The notes: generated from the sequence alone by a model not told the origin. DNA of 52,693 nucleotides from Caballeronia glebae (GCF_001545035.1 NZ_FCOJ02000054.1:1-52693), one strand, 5' to 3'; positions 16,730-26,577 are shown, numbered from the stretch's first letter. Translations and numbers: made by a program.

Positions 16730-18532
16730 TCAGAAGCCCTCTTCCGCCAGTCCGAGCACGCCTTCGCCGTGTCTTGCGCTGACGATGGCCGCTTCGAACG
16801 CGGCGGCTTGCGGCAGGATGTGCGTCGCGAAAAAATGCGCCATCGCCATCTTCGCGCCGTAGAACGACGGATCACTCGTTTCGCGATCCGCTGCGACGAG
16901 CAACGCGCGGGCCATTTGCCAGCCGCACAACACGATTCCCGACAGTTTCAGGTACGGCACGCCGCCCGCGAACGTGGCGTTCGGATCGGATCTGAAGTGG
17001 CCGAGGATGAACTCGATCGCGCTTTCCATCGCCGTGCGGCCCGCGGCGAGATGAAGGTGCATGGCACCGAACGCCGGGTTTCTGCGGAATGCGGCATGGG
17101 CATGCAACTCGGCGAGCGTTCGATCGACGCCAGCCAGCATGGACCGCGCCATTTCGCCGCCATCGCGCACGGTTTTGCGGCCGATCAGGTCGTTGGCCTG
17201 GATCGCCGTCGTTCCTTCATAGATCGGCAGAATGCGGGCGTCGCGATAATACTGCGCCGCGCCGGTTTCCTCGATGAAACCCATCCCGCCGTGCACCTGA
17301 ACACCGAGGCTTGCAACTTCCACCGCGAGTTCCGTGCTCCAGCCCTTCACGATCGGCACGAGATATTCGTAAATCGAGCGATGCCGGGCGCGCTCACTCT
17401 GATCGGAATGCCGGTGCGCCAGATCGTCGTGCGACGCGGCGACATAAGCGAGCGCACGCGCGCTTTCGGTGAGCGAGCGCATGGTGGCGAGCATGCGCTT
17501 CACATCCGGATGACGAATGATGGGCACGGGCTGATCCGACGAGCCGTCGACGGCGCGGCCTTGCACGCGCTCCTTCGCGTAGGCGGCGGCCTTCTGGTAC
17601 GCGCGCTCGGCAATCGCGATCCCTTGCAGACCGACCGCGAAGCGCGCCGCGTTCATCATCACGAACATGTATTCGAGGCCCCGGTGCGGCTCGCCGACCA
17701 GATAGCCGGTCGCGCCGCCGTCGTCGCCGAACTGGAGCGTTGCGGTCGGGCTCGCCTTGAGACCGAGCTTGTGTTCGATCGATAGACATCGCACGTCGTT
17801 GCGCGCGCCGAGCGAGCCGTCTTCGCTGACGAGAAACTTCGGCACGATAAAAAGCGATATGCCTTTCACGCCTTCGGGCGCATTCGGCAGGCGCGCGAGC
17901 ACGAGGTGAACGATGTTGTCCGCCATATCGTGTTCGCCCCAGGAGATGAAGATCTTCGTGCCGAACACGCGGTACGTGCCGTCGTCATGCGGCTGGGCGC
18001 GTGCACGCAACATCGAGAGATCGGAGCCTGCTTGCGGCTCGGTCAGATTCATCGTGCCGGTCCATTCGCCCGCGATCAGCTTCGGCAAATAGCGCCGTTT
18101 CTGGTCGTCCGAGCCGGCCAGCAGGATCGCTTCGATAGCGCCGTCGGTGAGCGACGGACACGTGGCGAACGAGAGATTGGCGGCCTTCACCATTTCGAGG
18201 CAAGGCGCGGCGATCAGCTTCGGCAGGCCCTGTCCGCCGTATTCGGACGGATGCATCAGACCTTGCCATCCGCCTTCGACAAACTGCCGGAATGCCTTTT
18301 TGAAGCCGGGACTGGCCGTGACCTCGCCGTCGTTCCATACGGCCGGGTTTCGGTCGCCCGTGACGTTCAGGGGCGCGAGCACATCGCCGCAGAACTTCGC
18401 TCCTTCTTCGAGGATCGTCCGGGCGGTATCGAAGGTCGCGTCCGCGCAGCCAGGAAGCGTTGAGATTTGCTCAAGTCCGGCAAGCTCGGTCATCACGAAC
18501 ATCATGTCCTTGACGGGCGTGTTGTAACTCAT
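16730..18532 (-). CDS. Acyl-CoA dehydrogenase, long form with C-terminal extension
   Basis: A 600-residue FAD-dependent acyl-CoA dehydrogenase introducing the alpha-beta double bond. It is the long type, with an extra N-terminal helix region (MSYNTPVKDMMFVM) and an additional C-terminal domain, also seen in AidB- and FadE5-like enzymes. The FAD/substrate motif NLTEPQAGSDLS, the tag GYGHGGMG-like stretch VHGGMGFIEETG and the catalytic Glu in IYEGTTAIQ are intact. ATG at 18532 is chosen because the product then begins as its homologues do. It stands alone, divergent from a TetR gene across a dyad operator. Its relative encoded at 23878 is about as long and probably differs in chain-length preference. 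Confidence 0.9.
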   Translation of the reverse strand: MSYNTPVKDMMFVMTELAGLEQISTLPGCADATFDTARTILEEGAKFCGDVLAPLNVTGDRNPAVWNDGEVTASPGFKKAFRQFVEGGWQGLMHPSEYGGQGLPKLIAAPCLEMVKAANLSFATCPSLTDGAIEAILLAGSDDQKRRYLPKLIAGEWTGTMNLTEPQAGSDLSMLRARAQPHDDGTYRVFGTKIFISWGEHDMADNIVHLVLARLPNAPEGVKGISLFIVPKFLVSEDGSLGARNDVRCLSIEHKLGLKASPTATLQFGDDGGATGYLVGEPHRGLEYMFVMMNAARFAVGLQGIAIAERAYQKAAAYAKERVQGRAVDGSSDQPVPIIRHPDVKRMLATMRSLTESARALAYVAASHDDLAHRHSDQSERARHRSIYEYLVPIVKGWSTELAVEVASLGVQVHGGMGFIEETGAAQYYRDARILPIYEGTTAIQANDLIGRKTVRDGGEMARSMLAGVDRTLAELHAHAAFRRNPAFGAMHLHLAAGRTAMESAIEFILGHFRSDPNATFAGGVPYLKLSGIVLCGWQMARALLVAADRETSDPSFYGAKMAMAHFFATHILPQAAAFEAAIVSARHGEGVLGLAEEGF

Positions 18533-18632
18533 GGTGCTCCCTGAAATGTTGGATGTCGTTCGGACGCTAAAGCCGTCCAATGCCGCCCGATGCCGGCCGA
18601 TGACGATGGTCGTCGAAACCGCACTATCTGCC

Positions 18633-18679
18633 GCCCCTCGTCATGAGGGGGCGCGTCGAATCGCGCGTGTCCTTATAGT
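18633..18679 (+). promoter_or_regulatory. Dyad operator and -10 box facing the TetR gene
   Basis: GCCCCT at 18633-18638, N7, AGGGGG at 18646-18651. A good -10 hexamer TATAGT lies at 18674-18679, 22 nt beyond. Toward the acyl-CoA dehydrogenase gene on the minus strand no -10-like hexamer sits at 21-23 nt. Confidence 0.65.
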
Positions 18680-18744
18680 GCGGACGAGCGACGCTGCGCG
18701 CACGGCGAACGGGCGCGCACATTCCGGCACTGGAGGAGCAGGTT

Positions 18745-19431
18745 ATGGTCAGGTCAAAGCGCAGCGCGGCGTCGAGCGAAGGCGGCTGCGTCATCCATGT
18801 CGAAAGACCCGGCGAATTGCGCAAGGCGCCACGGCAGGCGCGCTCGGTCGCGCTCGTTGCCGCGTTGAAGGAGACGGGTCTCCGAATTCTCGAAGAAGAA
18901 GGCCGCGAGGCGCTCACGGCGCTGCGCGTGGCGATGGACGCGGGCGTCGCGATCAGCTCGCTCTATGAGTACTTCCCGACTATGGAGGCGCTGATCGCGG
19001 CGGTCTTCGACGACTATCGCGCGCAGTCGCGCGAAGCGTTGCTCGCCGGAATCGCCGCGCTGCCGGAATCGGCGACGCTCTTCGACGGCATTCTCTTGAC
19101 GTTGACGCTGGGCATCTCCGTGCATCGCAAGAAGATGCTGCTCGATCCGGCGTTCAACGTTCGCTCGACGCATTACGACGAACTCGTCCGGCTCGATCTG
19201 GTCAAGGCGCGCGAGATCTGGCATGCCGGCGCGACGCCCGCGCTGATGGCGCGCTTCGATGCGGAGATTCGCGTCCGTGACCTGGAATTGGCGCAGTTTC
19301 TCGTGTTCCAGACGCTCCTGGCGTTGCCCCGCGCGATGGTGCTGGAACGTCCGGCGTATCTTTCGTCGCCGGACACGCCGTATCTGCTGGCCCGGATGAT
19401 TCACGCGCTGCTGACGACCGAAACGCGCTGA
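18745..19431 (+). CDS. TetR-family transcriptional regulator
   Basis: A 228-residue regulator with an N-terminal TetR helix-turn-helix at about residues 30-80 (LRVAMDAGVAISSLYEYFPTMEALIAAV matches the recognition-helix end SLYEYFP) and an all-helical ligand domain. GGAGGA lies upstream of the ATG. It lies between a dyad operator and a convergent SDR gene. Related TetR proteins near acyl-CoA dehydrogenases usually sense acyl-CoA. It could bind the dyad as a repressor, but the dyad's place upstream of -35 fits an activator better, so its operator may be a different sequence. Confidence 0.87.
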   Translation: MVRSKRSAASSEGGCVIHVERPGELRKAPRQARSVALVAALKETGLRILEEEGREALTALRVAMDAGVAISSLYEYFPTMEALIAAVFDDYRAQSREALLAGIAALPESATLFDGILLTLTLGISVHRKKMLLDPAFNVRSTHYDELVRLDLVKAREIWHAGATPALMARFDAEIRVRDLELAQFLVFQTLLALPRAMVLERPAYLSSPDTPYLLARMIHALLTTETR

Positions 19432-19457
19432 TCGATCGAGGTCGCTCGGACGTTTTG

Positions 19458-20360
19458 TCAACCGCGTACCGCGCGGGCGAGGTTGCGCCTCAACTCCGGA
19501 TGGCCCGCAAACGGGTCGCCGGGATTGCGTCGCGCGAGCAACTGCTCGAAGCGCTGCTTCACCGGGTCCATTGCTTCGGGATGCGAATAAATATAGAAGT
19601 CGCCTTCACGCACGGCCTGATAGGTCTGTTGCGCGATCTCGTCGGCGCTGATCCGCGCGGACGTGACGGCCTTGTCGGACATCGCCTGGGCGACCTGTTG
19701 CGAGCGCGTCGGCGTCTGCGCGTTCGCGAGCGATGCGGGCCGGTTCCGACGCGACTGATTGAAGCCGGTCGGCACGAAGTACGGGCACAGCACGGAGCAA
19801 TGCACCTGATCGGTGACGAGACCGAGGTCGTGATAGAGCGTTTCGCTGAGCGAGACGACCGCATGTTTCGACACGTTGTAGACGCCCATCGTCGGCGCGT
19901 TGACGAGCCCCGACATCGATGCCGTATTGACGATATGCGCTTCGTAAGCGGCATCCCGCGCCGCCGCGTCGAGCATCAACGGGGTGAAGATGCGCACGCC
20001 GTGAATCACGCTGTTCAGATTCACGCCCAGCACCCACTCCCAGTCTTTCTCGGTGTTCTCCCAGACGAACCCACCCGCGCCCACGCCTGCGTTGTTGAAC
20101 AGCAGATTGACCGTGCCGAACGTGCTCATCGTGATGTCCGCGAGCGCTTGCACTTCGTGAGCCAGCGAAACATCCGTGCGCACGCCGATCACCTCCGTGC
20201 CGCGCGACTTGAGTTCCGATACGGTCGCGTCGAGCGCGTCCTGCTGAATGTCGGCGAGGACCAGCTTCATGCCGAGCGTGGCGCCATACGCGGCGAACGC
20301 CTTGCCAAAACCTGATGCAGCGCCGGTTATGACGGCGACCTTGTTCTCGAATTGCTTCAT
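19458..20360 (-). CDS. Short-chain dehydrogenase/reductase
   Basis: A 300-residue classical SDR: cofactor motif TGAASGFG near residue 12, NNAG at about 90, a catalytic Ser in NTASMSG and Tyr-x3-Lys in YNVSKHA. It carries a C-terminal extension of about 40 residues (EAMDPVKQRFEQLL) seen in SDRs of fatty-alcohol or 3-hydroxyacyl type. The start has AAGGA seven bases upstream. It is driven by its own dyad promoter, divergent from the beta-oxidation operon. The substrate is unknown; a hydroxyacyl or secondary alcohol is plausible. Confidence 0.88.
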   Translation of the reverse strand: MKQFENKVAVITGAASGFGKAFAAYGATLGMKLVLADIQQDALDATVSELKSRGTEVIGVRTDVSLAHEVQALADITMSTFGTVNLLFNNAGVGAGGFVWENTEKDWEWVLGVNLNSVIHGVRIFTPLMLDAAARDAAYEAHIVNTASMSGLVNAPTMGVYNVSKHAVVSLSETLYHDLGLVTDQVHCSVLCPYFVPTGFNQSRRNRPASLANAQTPTRSQQVAQAMSDKAVTSARISADEIAQQTYQAVREGDFYIYSHPEAMDPVKQRFEQLLARRNPGDPFAGHPELRRNLARAVRG

Positions 20361-20415
20361 CGGATCGTCCTTCGGATGGTTGGCCGGGCAATGCGCGCCT
20401 GCCCGATGTGACCGC

Positions 20416-20490
20416 AGGATAGGACGCGTCGCGGCCGGGACGTCCCCCTCGTAACGAGGGGGAAAAGTCCTGCCCAAAAGATGTTTAACT
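20416..20490. promoter_or_regulatory. Divergent promoter with shared dyad operator
   Basis: The perfect dyad CCCCCT-N7-AGGGGG is at 20444-20462. On the minus strand TATCCT lies at 20421-20416 and on the plus strand a weaker TTAACT at 20485-20490, each exactly 22 nt from the dyad. It should serve the SDR gene (minus) and the fused hydratase/dehydrogenase operon (plus). Confidence 0.7.
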
Positions 20491-20561
20491 TGCTCCATAC
20501 CGCGAAGGGCAAGCTCGGATTGCCCGCGCCGACAACACTTCGAGACATCCAAGGAATCAGC

Positions 20562-22643
20562 ATGACAGCGCAGTACCACGTCTGTGACGGAGTCGCCGTC
20601 ATCACGCTCGACAATCCCCCCGTCAATGGCCTCGGCCACAGCACCCGAATCGCGGTCGTCGAAGGCATGACGCGCGCACTGGACAATTCGGCCGTCGGCG
20701 CAATCGTGCTGACCGGTTCGGGCAAGGCGTTTTCGGGCGGCGCGGACATCCGCGAATTCGGCACGCCGAAGGCGCTTCAGGAGCCGAGCCTGCATACGGT
20801 CATCGAGATTATCGAAGCGTCGGCAAAGCCGGTGATCGCCGCGATTCATGCCGTGGCGATGGGTGGCGGGCTCGAACTCGCGCTGGGTTGCCACTATCGG
20901 CTCGCGGTGAAGGGCACCCGGATCGCGTTGCCCGAAGTCAGCCTGGGACTCTTGCCGGGCGCGGGCGGGACGCAGCGCTTGCCGCGCGCGATCGGCCTCG
21001 AAGCGGCGCTGAACATGATCGTGTCGGGCAAAACCGTTCCCGCGGAACGACTCGCGGACACCCGCCTTTTCGATCAACTCGTCGATGCCGACGTGCTCGA
21101 CGCTGCGATTCGTTTTGCCCGGCACATCGCGCACACGGCGGAAACGCATCCGAAGGTCCGCGACCTGCCGGTGCGCCACGCGAACGCCGAAGCGTATCTG
21201 GGTTTCGCGCGCGCGACGGTCGCGGCAAGCTCCGGACCGTTCCCCGCGCCGGTGCAATGCGTCGAGGCGGTCGCCGCGTCGCTCAAGCCTTTCGATCAGG
21301 GCCTTCGGGGAGAGCGTGACAGGTTCATGCAATTGCTCGGCACGTCCGAGGCGCGCGCGCTGCGGCATGCGTTTCTCGGAGAGCGCGCAGCGAGCAGGAT
21401 CGCGGATGTGCCCGCTGGCACGCCGGTTCGCGAAGTCGCGAAGGTCGCGGTGATCGGCGCGGGCATGATGGGCGGCGGCATCGGCATGAATTTTCTGAAC
21501 GCGGGCATTCCCGTGACCGTGCTCGAAACGAATGCTGACGCGCTCGAACGCGGCGTGGCCACGATCCGCCGCAACTACGAGAACTCGGCGAAGAAAGGCA
21601 AGCTCACGCAGGAAGCGGTCGAGGCGCGCATGAGTCTGTTGTCGACGACGCTTTCCTATCGCGACATTCAGGACGCGGATCTCGTGATCGAAGCCGTGTT
21701 CGAAGACCTGAGCGTGAAAGAGATCGTGTTCCGCACGCTGGATGAAGTGATGAAGCCCGGCGCGATTCTCGCGTCGAATACCTCGACGCTCGACCTGGAC
21801 CGTGTGGCGTCGTTCACGCGTCGCGCACGGGACGTGGTCGGGCTGCACTTCTTCAGTCCCGCGAACGTGATGAAGCTGCTCGAAGTGGTGCGCGGCCGCG
21901 AGACGGCCCCCGACGTGCTCGCCACCGTAATGCAGCTCGCGAAGAAGATCGCCAAAGTGGCGGTCGTGTCGGGCGTGTGCGACGGCTTCATCGGCAATCG
22001 CATGCTGGAGCAATACAGCCGTCAAGCGGGCTTTCTGCTCGACGAAGGCGCGCTGCCGGAACAGGTGGATCGCGCTATCGAGAAGTTTGGCTTCGCGATG
22101 GGCCCGTTCCGCATGATCGACATGGCCGGCAACGACATCGCATGGGCGATTCGCAAGCGCCGCGCCGTGGAACGCCCCGACTTCAACTACTCGAAGGCCG
22201 GCGATCTGCTCTGCGAGATGGGCCGCTTCGGGCAGAAAGCGGGCGCCGGCTGGTACGACTACAAGGCAGGCGACCGCAAGGCTTATCCGAGCGCGGTCGT
22301 CGACGAAATGATCGTGCGGCATTCGAAGGACCTCGGCATCGCACGCCGCCCGATCAGCGATGAGGAGATCGTCGAACGACTGGTCTACGCGCTCGTCAAC
22401 GAAGGCGCGCTGATTCTGGAAGAAGGCATCGCGTCGAAGGCGTCGGACATCGACATGGTCTATCTGAACGGGTACGGCTTTCCGAAGGCCCACGGCGGCC
22501 CGATGTTGTATGCCGATCAAGTCGGAATCCTGAACGTTGCACGGTCGATGCGGCGTTACGCGAAAGGCTATCAGGGACACGCCTGGCAGATCGCCTGCTC
22601 GCTACAGCAGCTTGCCGACGACGGAAAGGGCTTCAACGACTGA
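20562..22643 (+). CDS. Fused enoyl-CoA hydratase/3-hydroxyacyl-CoA dehydrogenase
   Basis: A 693-residue multifunctional beta-oxidation enzyme of the FadJ/FadB alpha-subunit type. The N-terminal crotonase domain (about 1-190) has the oxyanion stretches GKAFSGGADI and AVAMGGGLELALG and a glutamate-containing PEVSLGLLPGAGG. The dehydrogenase half has the NAD motif VIGAGMMGGGIG near residue 300 and HFFSPANVMKLLEVV, the segment with the catalytic His. ATG at 20562 has AAGGA six bases upstream. It heads a plus-strand operon with a thiolase, an acyl-CoA dehydrogenase, an SDR and two DUF1254 genes, and so performs steps two and three of the spiral. Confidence 0.93.
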   Translation: MTAQYHVCDGVAVITLDNPPVNGLGHSTRIAVVEGMTRALDNSAVGAIVLTGSGKAFSGGADIREFGTPKALQEPSLHTVIEIIEASAKPVIAAIHAVAMGGGLELALGCHYRLAVKGTRIALPEVSLGLLPGAGGTQRLPRAIGLEAALNMIVSGKTVPAERLADTRLFDQLVDADVLDAAIRFARHIAHTAETHPKVRDLPVRHANAEAYLGFARATVAASSGPFPAPVQCVEAVAASLKPFDQGLRGERDRFMQLLGTSEARALRHAFLGERAASRIADVPAGTPVREVAKVAVIGAGMMGGGIGMNFLNAGIPVTVLETNADALERGVATIRRNYENSAKKGKLTQEAVEARMSLLSTTLSYRDIQDADLVIEAVFEDLSVKEIVFRTLDEVMKPGAILASNTSTLDLDRVASFTRRARDVVGLHFFSPANVMKLLEVVRGRETAPDVLATVMQLAKKIAKVAVVSGVCDGFIGNRMLEQYSRQAGFLLDEGALPEQVDRAIEKFGFAMGPFRMIDMAGNDIAWAIRKRRAVERPDFNYSKAGDLLCEMGRFGQKAGAGWYDYKAGDRKAYPSAVVDEMIVRHSKDLGIARRPISDEEIVERLVYALVNEGALILEEGIASKASDIDMVYLNGYGFPKAHGGPMLYADQVGILNVARSMRRYAKGYQGHAWQIACSLQQLADDGKGFND

Positions 22644-22694
22644 GGGCCGCGAATTCATCCGTGGCACATGAGCAGACTTCCAGGAACACAGACC

Positions 22695-23873
22695 ATGACT
22701 GATGCAGTAATCGTATCGACGGCGCGCACCGGGCTCGCGAAGAGCTGGAAGGGCGCTTTCAACATGACGCATGGCGCGACGCTCGGCGGCCACGCGGTAC
22801 AGCACGCGATCGCGCGCGCGGGCATCGACGCGGGCGAAGTCGAAGACCTCCTGATCGGCTGCGCGAATCCGGAGGGCGCGACCGGCGGCAACATCGCGCG
22901 GCAGATCGCCTTGCGCGCGGGCTGTCCGGCGAGCGTGCCGGGCGCGACCGTCAACCGCTTTTGCTCATCCGGACTTCAGACGATCGCGATGGCGGCTCAG
23001 CGCGTGATCGCCGGGGAAGGCGACATTTTCGTCGCGGGCGGCGTCGAGAGCATTTCGTGGACGCAGCGGCAGATGAACCAGACGTTCGCCTCGGACCCGT
23101 GGCTCGTCGAGCACAAGCCGGACATCTACTGGAGCATGCTGCAGACTGCCGAGCAGGTCGCGCGGCGCTACGCGATCTCGAAAGAGCGTCAGGACGAATA
23201 CGGCGCGTGCAGTCAGCAGCGGGCGGCGGCGGCACAGGCCGCAGGGCGCTTCGACGACGAGATCGTGCCGATGACCGTGCTCGCGGGCGTCACCGACAAG
23301 CGTTCCGGCGAGATCGTCACGCGCGAAGTGACGATCGCCGCCGACGAAGGCATTCGCGCCGACACCACGCTGGAGGGCGTCGCGAAGATCCGCACGGCGA
23401 TCGAAGGCGGTGTGATTTCGGCCGGCAACGCTTCGCAGTTCTCGGATGGCGCGTCGGCCGCCGTGGTGATGAACGCGCGGACCGCGGCCGCCAAGGGATT
23501 GCAGCCGCTCGGCGTGTTCCGTGGCTTCGCGGTCGCCGGATGCGAGCCGGATGAAATGGGCATCGGCCCGGTGTTCGCGGTGCCGAAGCTGTTGAAGAAA
23601 GCCGGGCTGAAGGTCGAGGACATCGGTCTATGGGAGTTGAACGAAGCGTTCGCGGTGCAGGTGCTGTATTGCGCGGACCAGCTCGGCATTCCATTCGAGC
23701 GGCTGAACGTGAACGGCGGCGCGATCGCTGTGGGTCATCCGTTCGGCGTATCGGGTGCGCGTCTCGTCGGTCACGCGCTGATCGAAGGTAAGCGACGCGG
23801 CGTGAAGCACGTCGTCGTCACAATGTGCATCGGCGGCGGGCAGGGCGCGGCGGCCGTGTTCGACGTGCTTTGA
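22695..23873 (+). CDS. Acetyl-CoA C-acyltransferase (3-ketoacyl-CoA thiolase)
   Basis: A 392-residue thiolase that cleaves 3-ketoacyl-CoA with free CoA. The nucleophile is Cys90 in NRFCSSG, the catalytic His is in GGAIAVGHPFG, and the second Cys is in CIGGGQG, so the full catalytic set is present. ATG at 22695 has AGGA nine bases upstream. It follows the fused hydratase/dehydrogenase gene by about 50 bases and is five bases from the next acyl-CoA dehydrogenase gene, so it is clearly cotranscribed. Confidence 0.94.
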   Translation: MTDAVIVSTARTGLAKSWKGAFNMTHGATLGGHAVQHAIARAGIDAGEVEDLLIGCANPEGATGGNIARQIALRAGCPASVPGATVNRFCSSGLQTIAMAAQRVIAGEGDIFVAGGVESISWTQRQMNQTFASDPWLVEHKPDIYWSMLQTAEQVARRYAISKERQDEYGACSQQRAAAAQAAGRFDDEIVPMTVLAGVTDKRSGEIVTREVTIAADEGIRADTTLEGVAKIRTAIEGGVISAGNASQFSDGASAAVVMNARTAAAKGLQPLGVFRGFAVAGCEPDEMGIGPVFAVPKLLKKAGLKVEDIGLWELNEAFAVQVLYCADQLGIPFERLNVNGGAIAVGHPFGVSGARLVGHALIEGKRRGVKHVVVTMCIGGGQGAAAVFDVL

Positions 23874-23877
23874 GCGG

Positions 23878-25740
23878 ATGCGCGACATGTCCCTGATCCT
23901 GTCCCGGCGCGACCTGAATTTTCTGCTGTACGAATGGCTGAACGTCGAGGCGATGACCGCCATGCCTCGCTATGCCGATCACTCGCGCGAGACCTTCGAC
24001 GCCGCGCTCGACACTTGCGAGAAGATCGCGACCGATCTGTTCGCGACGCACAACAAGACAAGCGACCAGCACGAGCCGCACTTCGACGGCGAGACGGTTC
24101 ACATCATCGGTGAGGTCAAAGCCGCGCTCGACGCGTTCTGTGCCGCGGGCCTGACGGCGGCGGCTCAGGACTACGAGTTCGGGGGCATGCAATTGCCGCT
24201 CGTCGTCGAGAAGGCGGGCTTTGCGTACTTCATGGCGGCGAATCCGGGCACGGCCGGCTATCCGTTCCTGACCATCGGCAATGCGAACCTGCTGCTCGCA
24301 CATGGGACGCCCGCGCAGATCGACGCGTTCGTGCGTCCCGAGATGGAAGGCCGCTTCTTCGGCACGATGTGTTTGTCCGAACCGCAAGCCGGCTCGTCGC
24401 TCTCGGACATCGCGACACGCGCGGAGCACGAGAGCGAATCCGCCTTCGGCCAGCAGTACCGGTTGCGCGGCAACAAGATGTGGATCTCGGGCGGCGAACA
24501 CGCGCTGTCGGAAAACATCGTGCATCTGGTGCTGGCGAAGATTCCCGGTCCGGACGGCAAGCTCACGCCGGGCGTCAAGGGCATTTCCCTCTTCATCGTG
24601 CCGAAGTTCCTCGTCAACGAGGATGGCTCGCTGGGCGAGCGCAACGACATCGCGCTCGCCGGCCTGAATCACAAGATGGGGCATCGAGGCACGACCAACT
24701 GTCTGCTGAACTTCGGCGAAGGCACGCGGTATCGGCCAGGCGGACGGGCGGGCGCGATCGGCTATCTGGTGGGCGAGCCGGGACAGGGCCTCGCGTGCAT
24801 GTTCCACATGATGAACGAAGCGCGCATCGGTGTCGGCCTCGGGGCCGCGACGCTCGGCTACACCGGCTACCTGCATGCGCTCGACTATGCGCGCAACCGC
24901 CCGCAGGGGCGCGCGTCCGGTCCGGGCGGGAAAGACCCCGCCAGCGCCCAGGTCAAGCTCGTGGAACACGCGGATATTCGCCGCATGCTGCTTGCCCAGA
25001 AGAGTTACGCCGAAGGTGCGCTCGCATTGAATTTGCATTGCGCGAAGCTCGTCGACGAAACGCGCTCGGCGCATGACGAACATGCGCGCGAGCGTGCCGC
25101 GTTGCTCCTCGACATTCTTACGCCGATCGCAAAGAGCTGGCCGTCGCAATGGTGTCTGGAGGGCAACAGCCTCGCGATTCAGGTGCATGGCGGCTACGGC
25201 TACACGCGCGAGTACAACGTCGAGCAGTTCTACCGCGACAATCGCCTCAACGCGATTCACGAAGGCACGCACGGCATTCAGGGTCTCGATCTGCTCGGCC
25301 GCAAGGTGGTCATGAAGCAGGGCGCGGCGCTCGCGGCGCTCGACGAAGCAATGCACGTGACGGTGCTGCGGGCGCACGACAGCGCGGACTTGAAAGTGCG
25401 CGGCTACGCGGATGAATTGCGCCACGCGGCGTCCCGGCTCACGAGCGTGACACGACACATCTGGGCGACGGACGACAACACGCTCACGCTCGCCAACGCG
25501 TCGCTCTATCTCGAAGCTTTCGGTCATATCGTGCTCGCGTGGGTCTGGCTGGAACAGGCGATCGTGGCCGCGCGCGCGCTGTCGCGAACCGAAGGCGCGA
25601 ACGACGAAGCCTTCTATCGCGGCAAGCTCGCGGCGGCAGGCTACTTCTTCCGCTGGGAACTGCCGCGCGTATTTCCACAATTCGATCTGCTCGCGTCGCT
25701 CGACCGCAGCGCGCTCGACATGCGCGACGCGTGGTTCTGA
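23878..25740 (+). CDS. Acyl-CoA dehydrogenase, long form
   Basis: A 620-residue acyl-CoA dehydrogenase with N-terminal and C-terminal extra domains like the enzyme encoded at 16730. It has the FAD/substrate stretch CLSEPQAGSSLSD, the tag VHGGYGYTREY, and the catalytic Glu in IHEGTHGIQ. The start is ATG at 23878 or 23887, four or thirteen bases after the thiolase stop, with no strong ribosome binding site, suggesting coupling. With the two preceding genes it completes a full beta-oxidation cycle in one transcript. Confidence 0.9.
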   Translation: MRDMSLILSRRDLNFLLYEWLNVEAMTAMPRYADHSRETFDAALDTCEKIATDLFATHNKTSDQHEPHFDGETVHIIGEVKAALDAFCAAGLTAAAQDYEFGGMQLPLVVEKAGFAYFMAANPGTAGYPFLTIGNANLLLAHGTPAQIDAFVRPEMEGRFFGTMCLSEPQAGSSLSDIATRAEHESESAFGQQYRLRGNKMWISGGEHALSENIVHLVLAKIPGPDGKLTPGVKGISLFIVPKFLVNEDGSLGERNDIALAGLNHKMGHRGTTNCLLNFGEGTRYRPGGRAGAIGYLVGEPGQGLACMFHMMNEARIGVGLGAATLGYTGYLHALDYARNRPQGRASGPGGKDPASAQVKLVEHADIRRMLLAQKSYAEGALALNLHCAKLVDETRSAHDEHARERAALLLDILTPIAKSWPSQWCLEGNSLAIQVHGGYGYTREYNVEQFYRDNRLNAIHEGTHGIQGLDLLGRKVVMKQGAALAALDEAMHVTVLRAHDSADLKVRGYADELRHAASRLTSVTRHIWATDDNTLTLANASLYLEAFGHIVLAWVWLEQAIVAARALSRTEGANDEAFYRGKLAAAGYFFRWELPRVFPQFDLLASLDRSALDMRDAWF

Positions 25741-25779
25741 TATCGCATCCGACTTACTCCGCAAGGATCAAAAACCGAC

Positions 25780-26577
25780 ATGGACATGACAAGCCGCACC
25801 GTATCGCAACTGTTCGACCTGAAGGGCAAAGTGGCCCTCGTAACGGGCGGCTCGCGCGGCCTCGGTCTTCAAATTGCCGAGGCGCTCGGCGAGCAGGGCG
25901 CGCGCGTCATGCTCTCTGCGCGCAAGGCGGGTGAACTGGAAGAAGCCGTGGCGCATCTGCGCGCACGCGGCATAGACGCGCAATGGATCGCCGCCGATGC
26001 AGCGAGCGACGCCGACATCGCGCGCCTTGCCGACGAAACGCTGGCGCGACTCGCACACGTGGACATCCTGGTGAACAACGCGGGCGCAGCCTGGGGCGCG
26101 CCTGCGGAAGATCATCCGGTCCAAGCGTGGGACAAGGTGATGAACCTGAACATCCGCGGGCTCTTTCTGCTGACGCAGCGAATCGGCAAGCTTTCGATGG
26201 TTCCGCGACGCGGCGGCCGCGTCATCAACGTGGCGTCGATCTCCGGTCTCGCCGGCAATGTGCCGGGCACGATGAAGACTGTCGCCTACAACACGTCCAA
26301 GGGCGCGGTGGTGAATTTCACACGCGCGCTCGCGAGCGAATGGGGCGAGTACGGGATCACGGTGAACGCGCTGGCGCCGGGATTCTTTCCGACGAAGATG
26401 ACGCAAGGCTCGATCGAGCACTGGGGCGTCGAGCACATGTGCGATCGCATACCGCTGCGCCGTCTCGGCGACGACGAAGACCTGAAAGGCGCCGCGTTGT
26501 TGTTTGCGAGCGAGGCGGGCAAGCACATCACCGGGCAGATTCTCGCGGTCGATGGGGGCGTCAGCGCCATTGCGTAG
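25780..26577 (+). CDS. Short-chain dehydrogenase/reductase
   Basis: A 265-residue classical SDR with TGGSRGLG cofactor motif near residue 23, NNAGAAWG, catalytic Ser in NVASISG and YNTSKGA for Tyr/Lys, ending in GQILAVDGG as in FabG-like and gluconate 5-dehydrogenase-like enzymes. AAGGA lies upstream of the ATG. It is the fourth gene of the operon. It probably oxidises a hydroxyl on the substrate or a hydroxyacyl intermediate; the exact reaction is not visible. Confidence 0.9.
   Translation: MDMTSRTVSQLFDLKGKVALVTGGSRGLGLQIAEALGEQGARVMLSARKAGELEEAVAHLRARGIDAQWIAADAASDADIARLADETLARLAHVDILVNNAGAAWGAPAEDHPVQAWDKVMNLNIRGLFLLTQRIGKLSMVPRRGGRVINVASISGLAGNVPGTMKTVAYNTSKGAVVNFTRALASEWGEYGITVNALAPGFFPTKMTQGSIEHWGVEHMCDRIPLRRLGDDEDLKGAALLFASEAGKHITGQILAVDGGVSAIA

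Noticed and set aside
19458..22580. A 1040-codon minus-strand frame covering the SDR gene and the opposite strand of the fused hydratase/dehydrogenase
   Set aside because: Only the last 300 codons, from the ATG at 20360, resemble a protein (the SDR). The rest is antisense to a well-supported gene.
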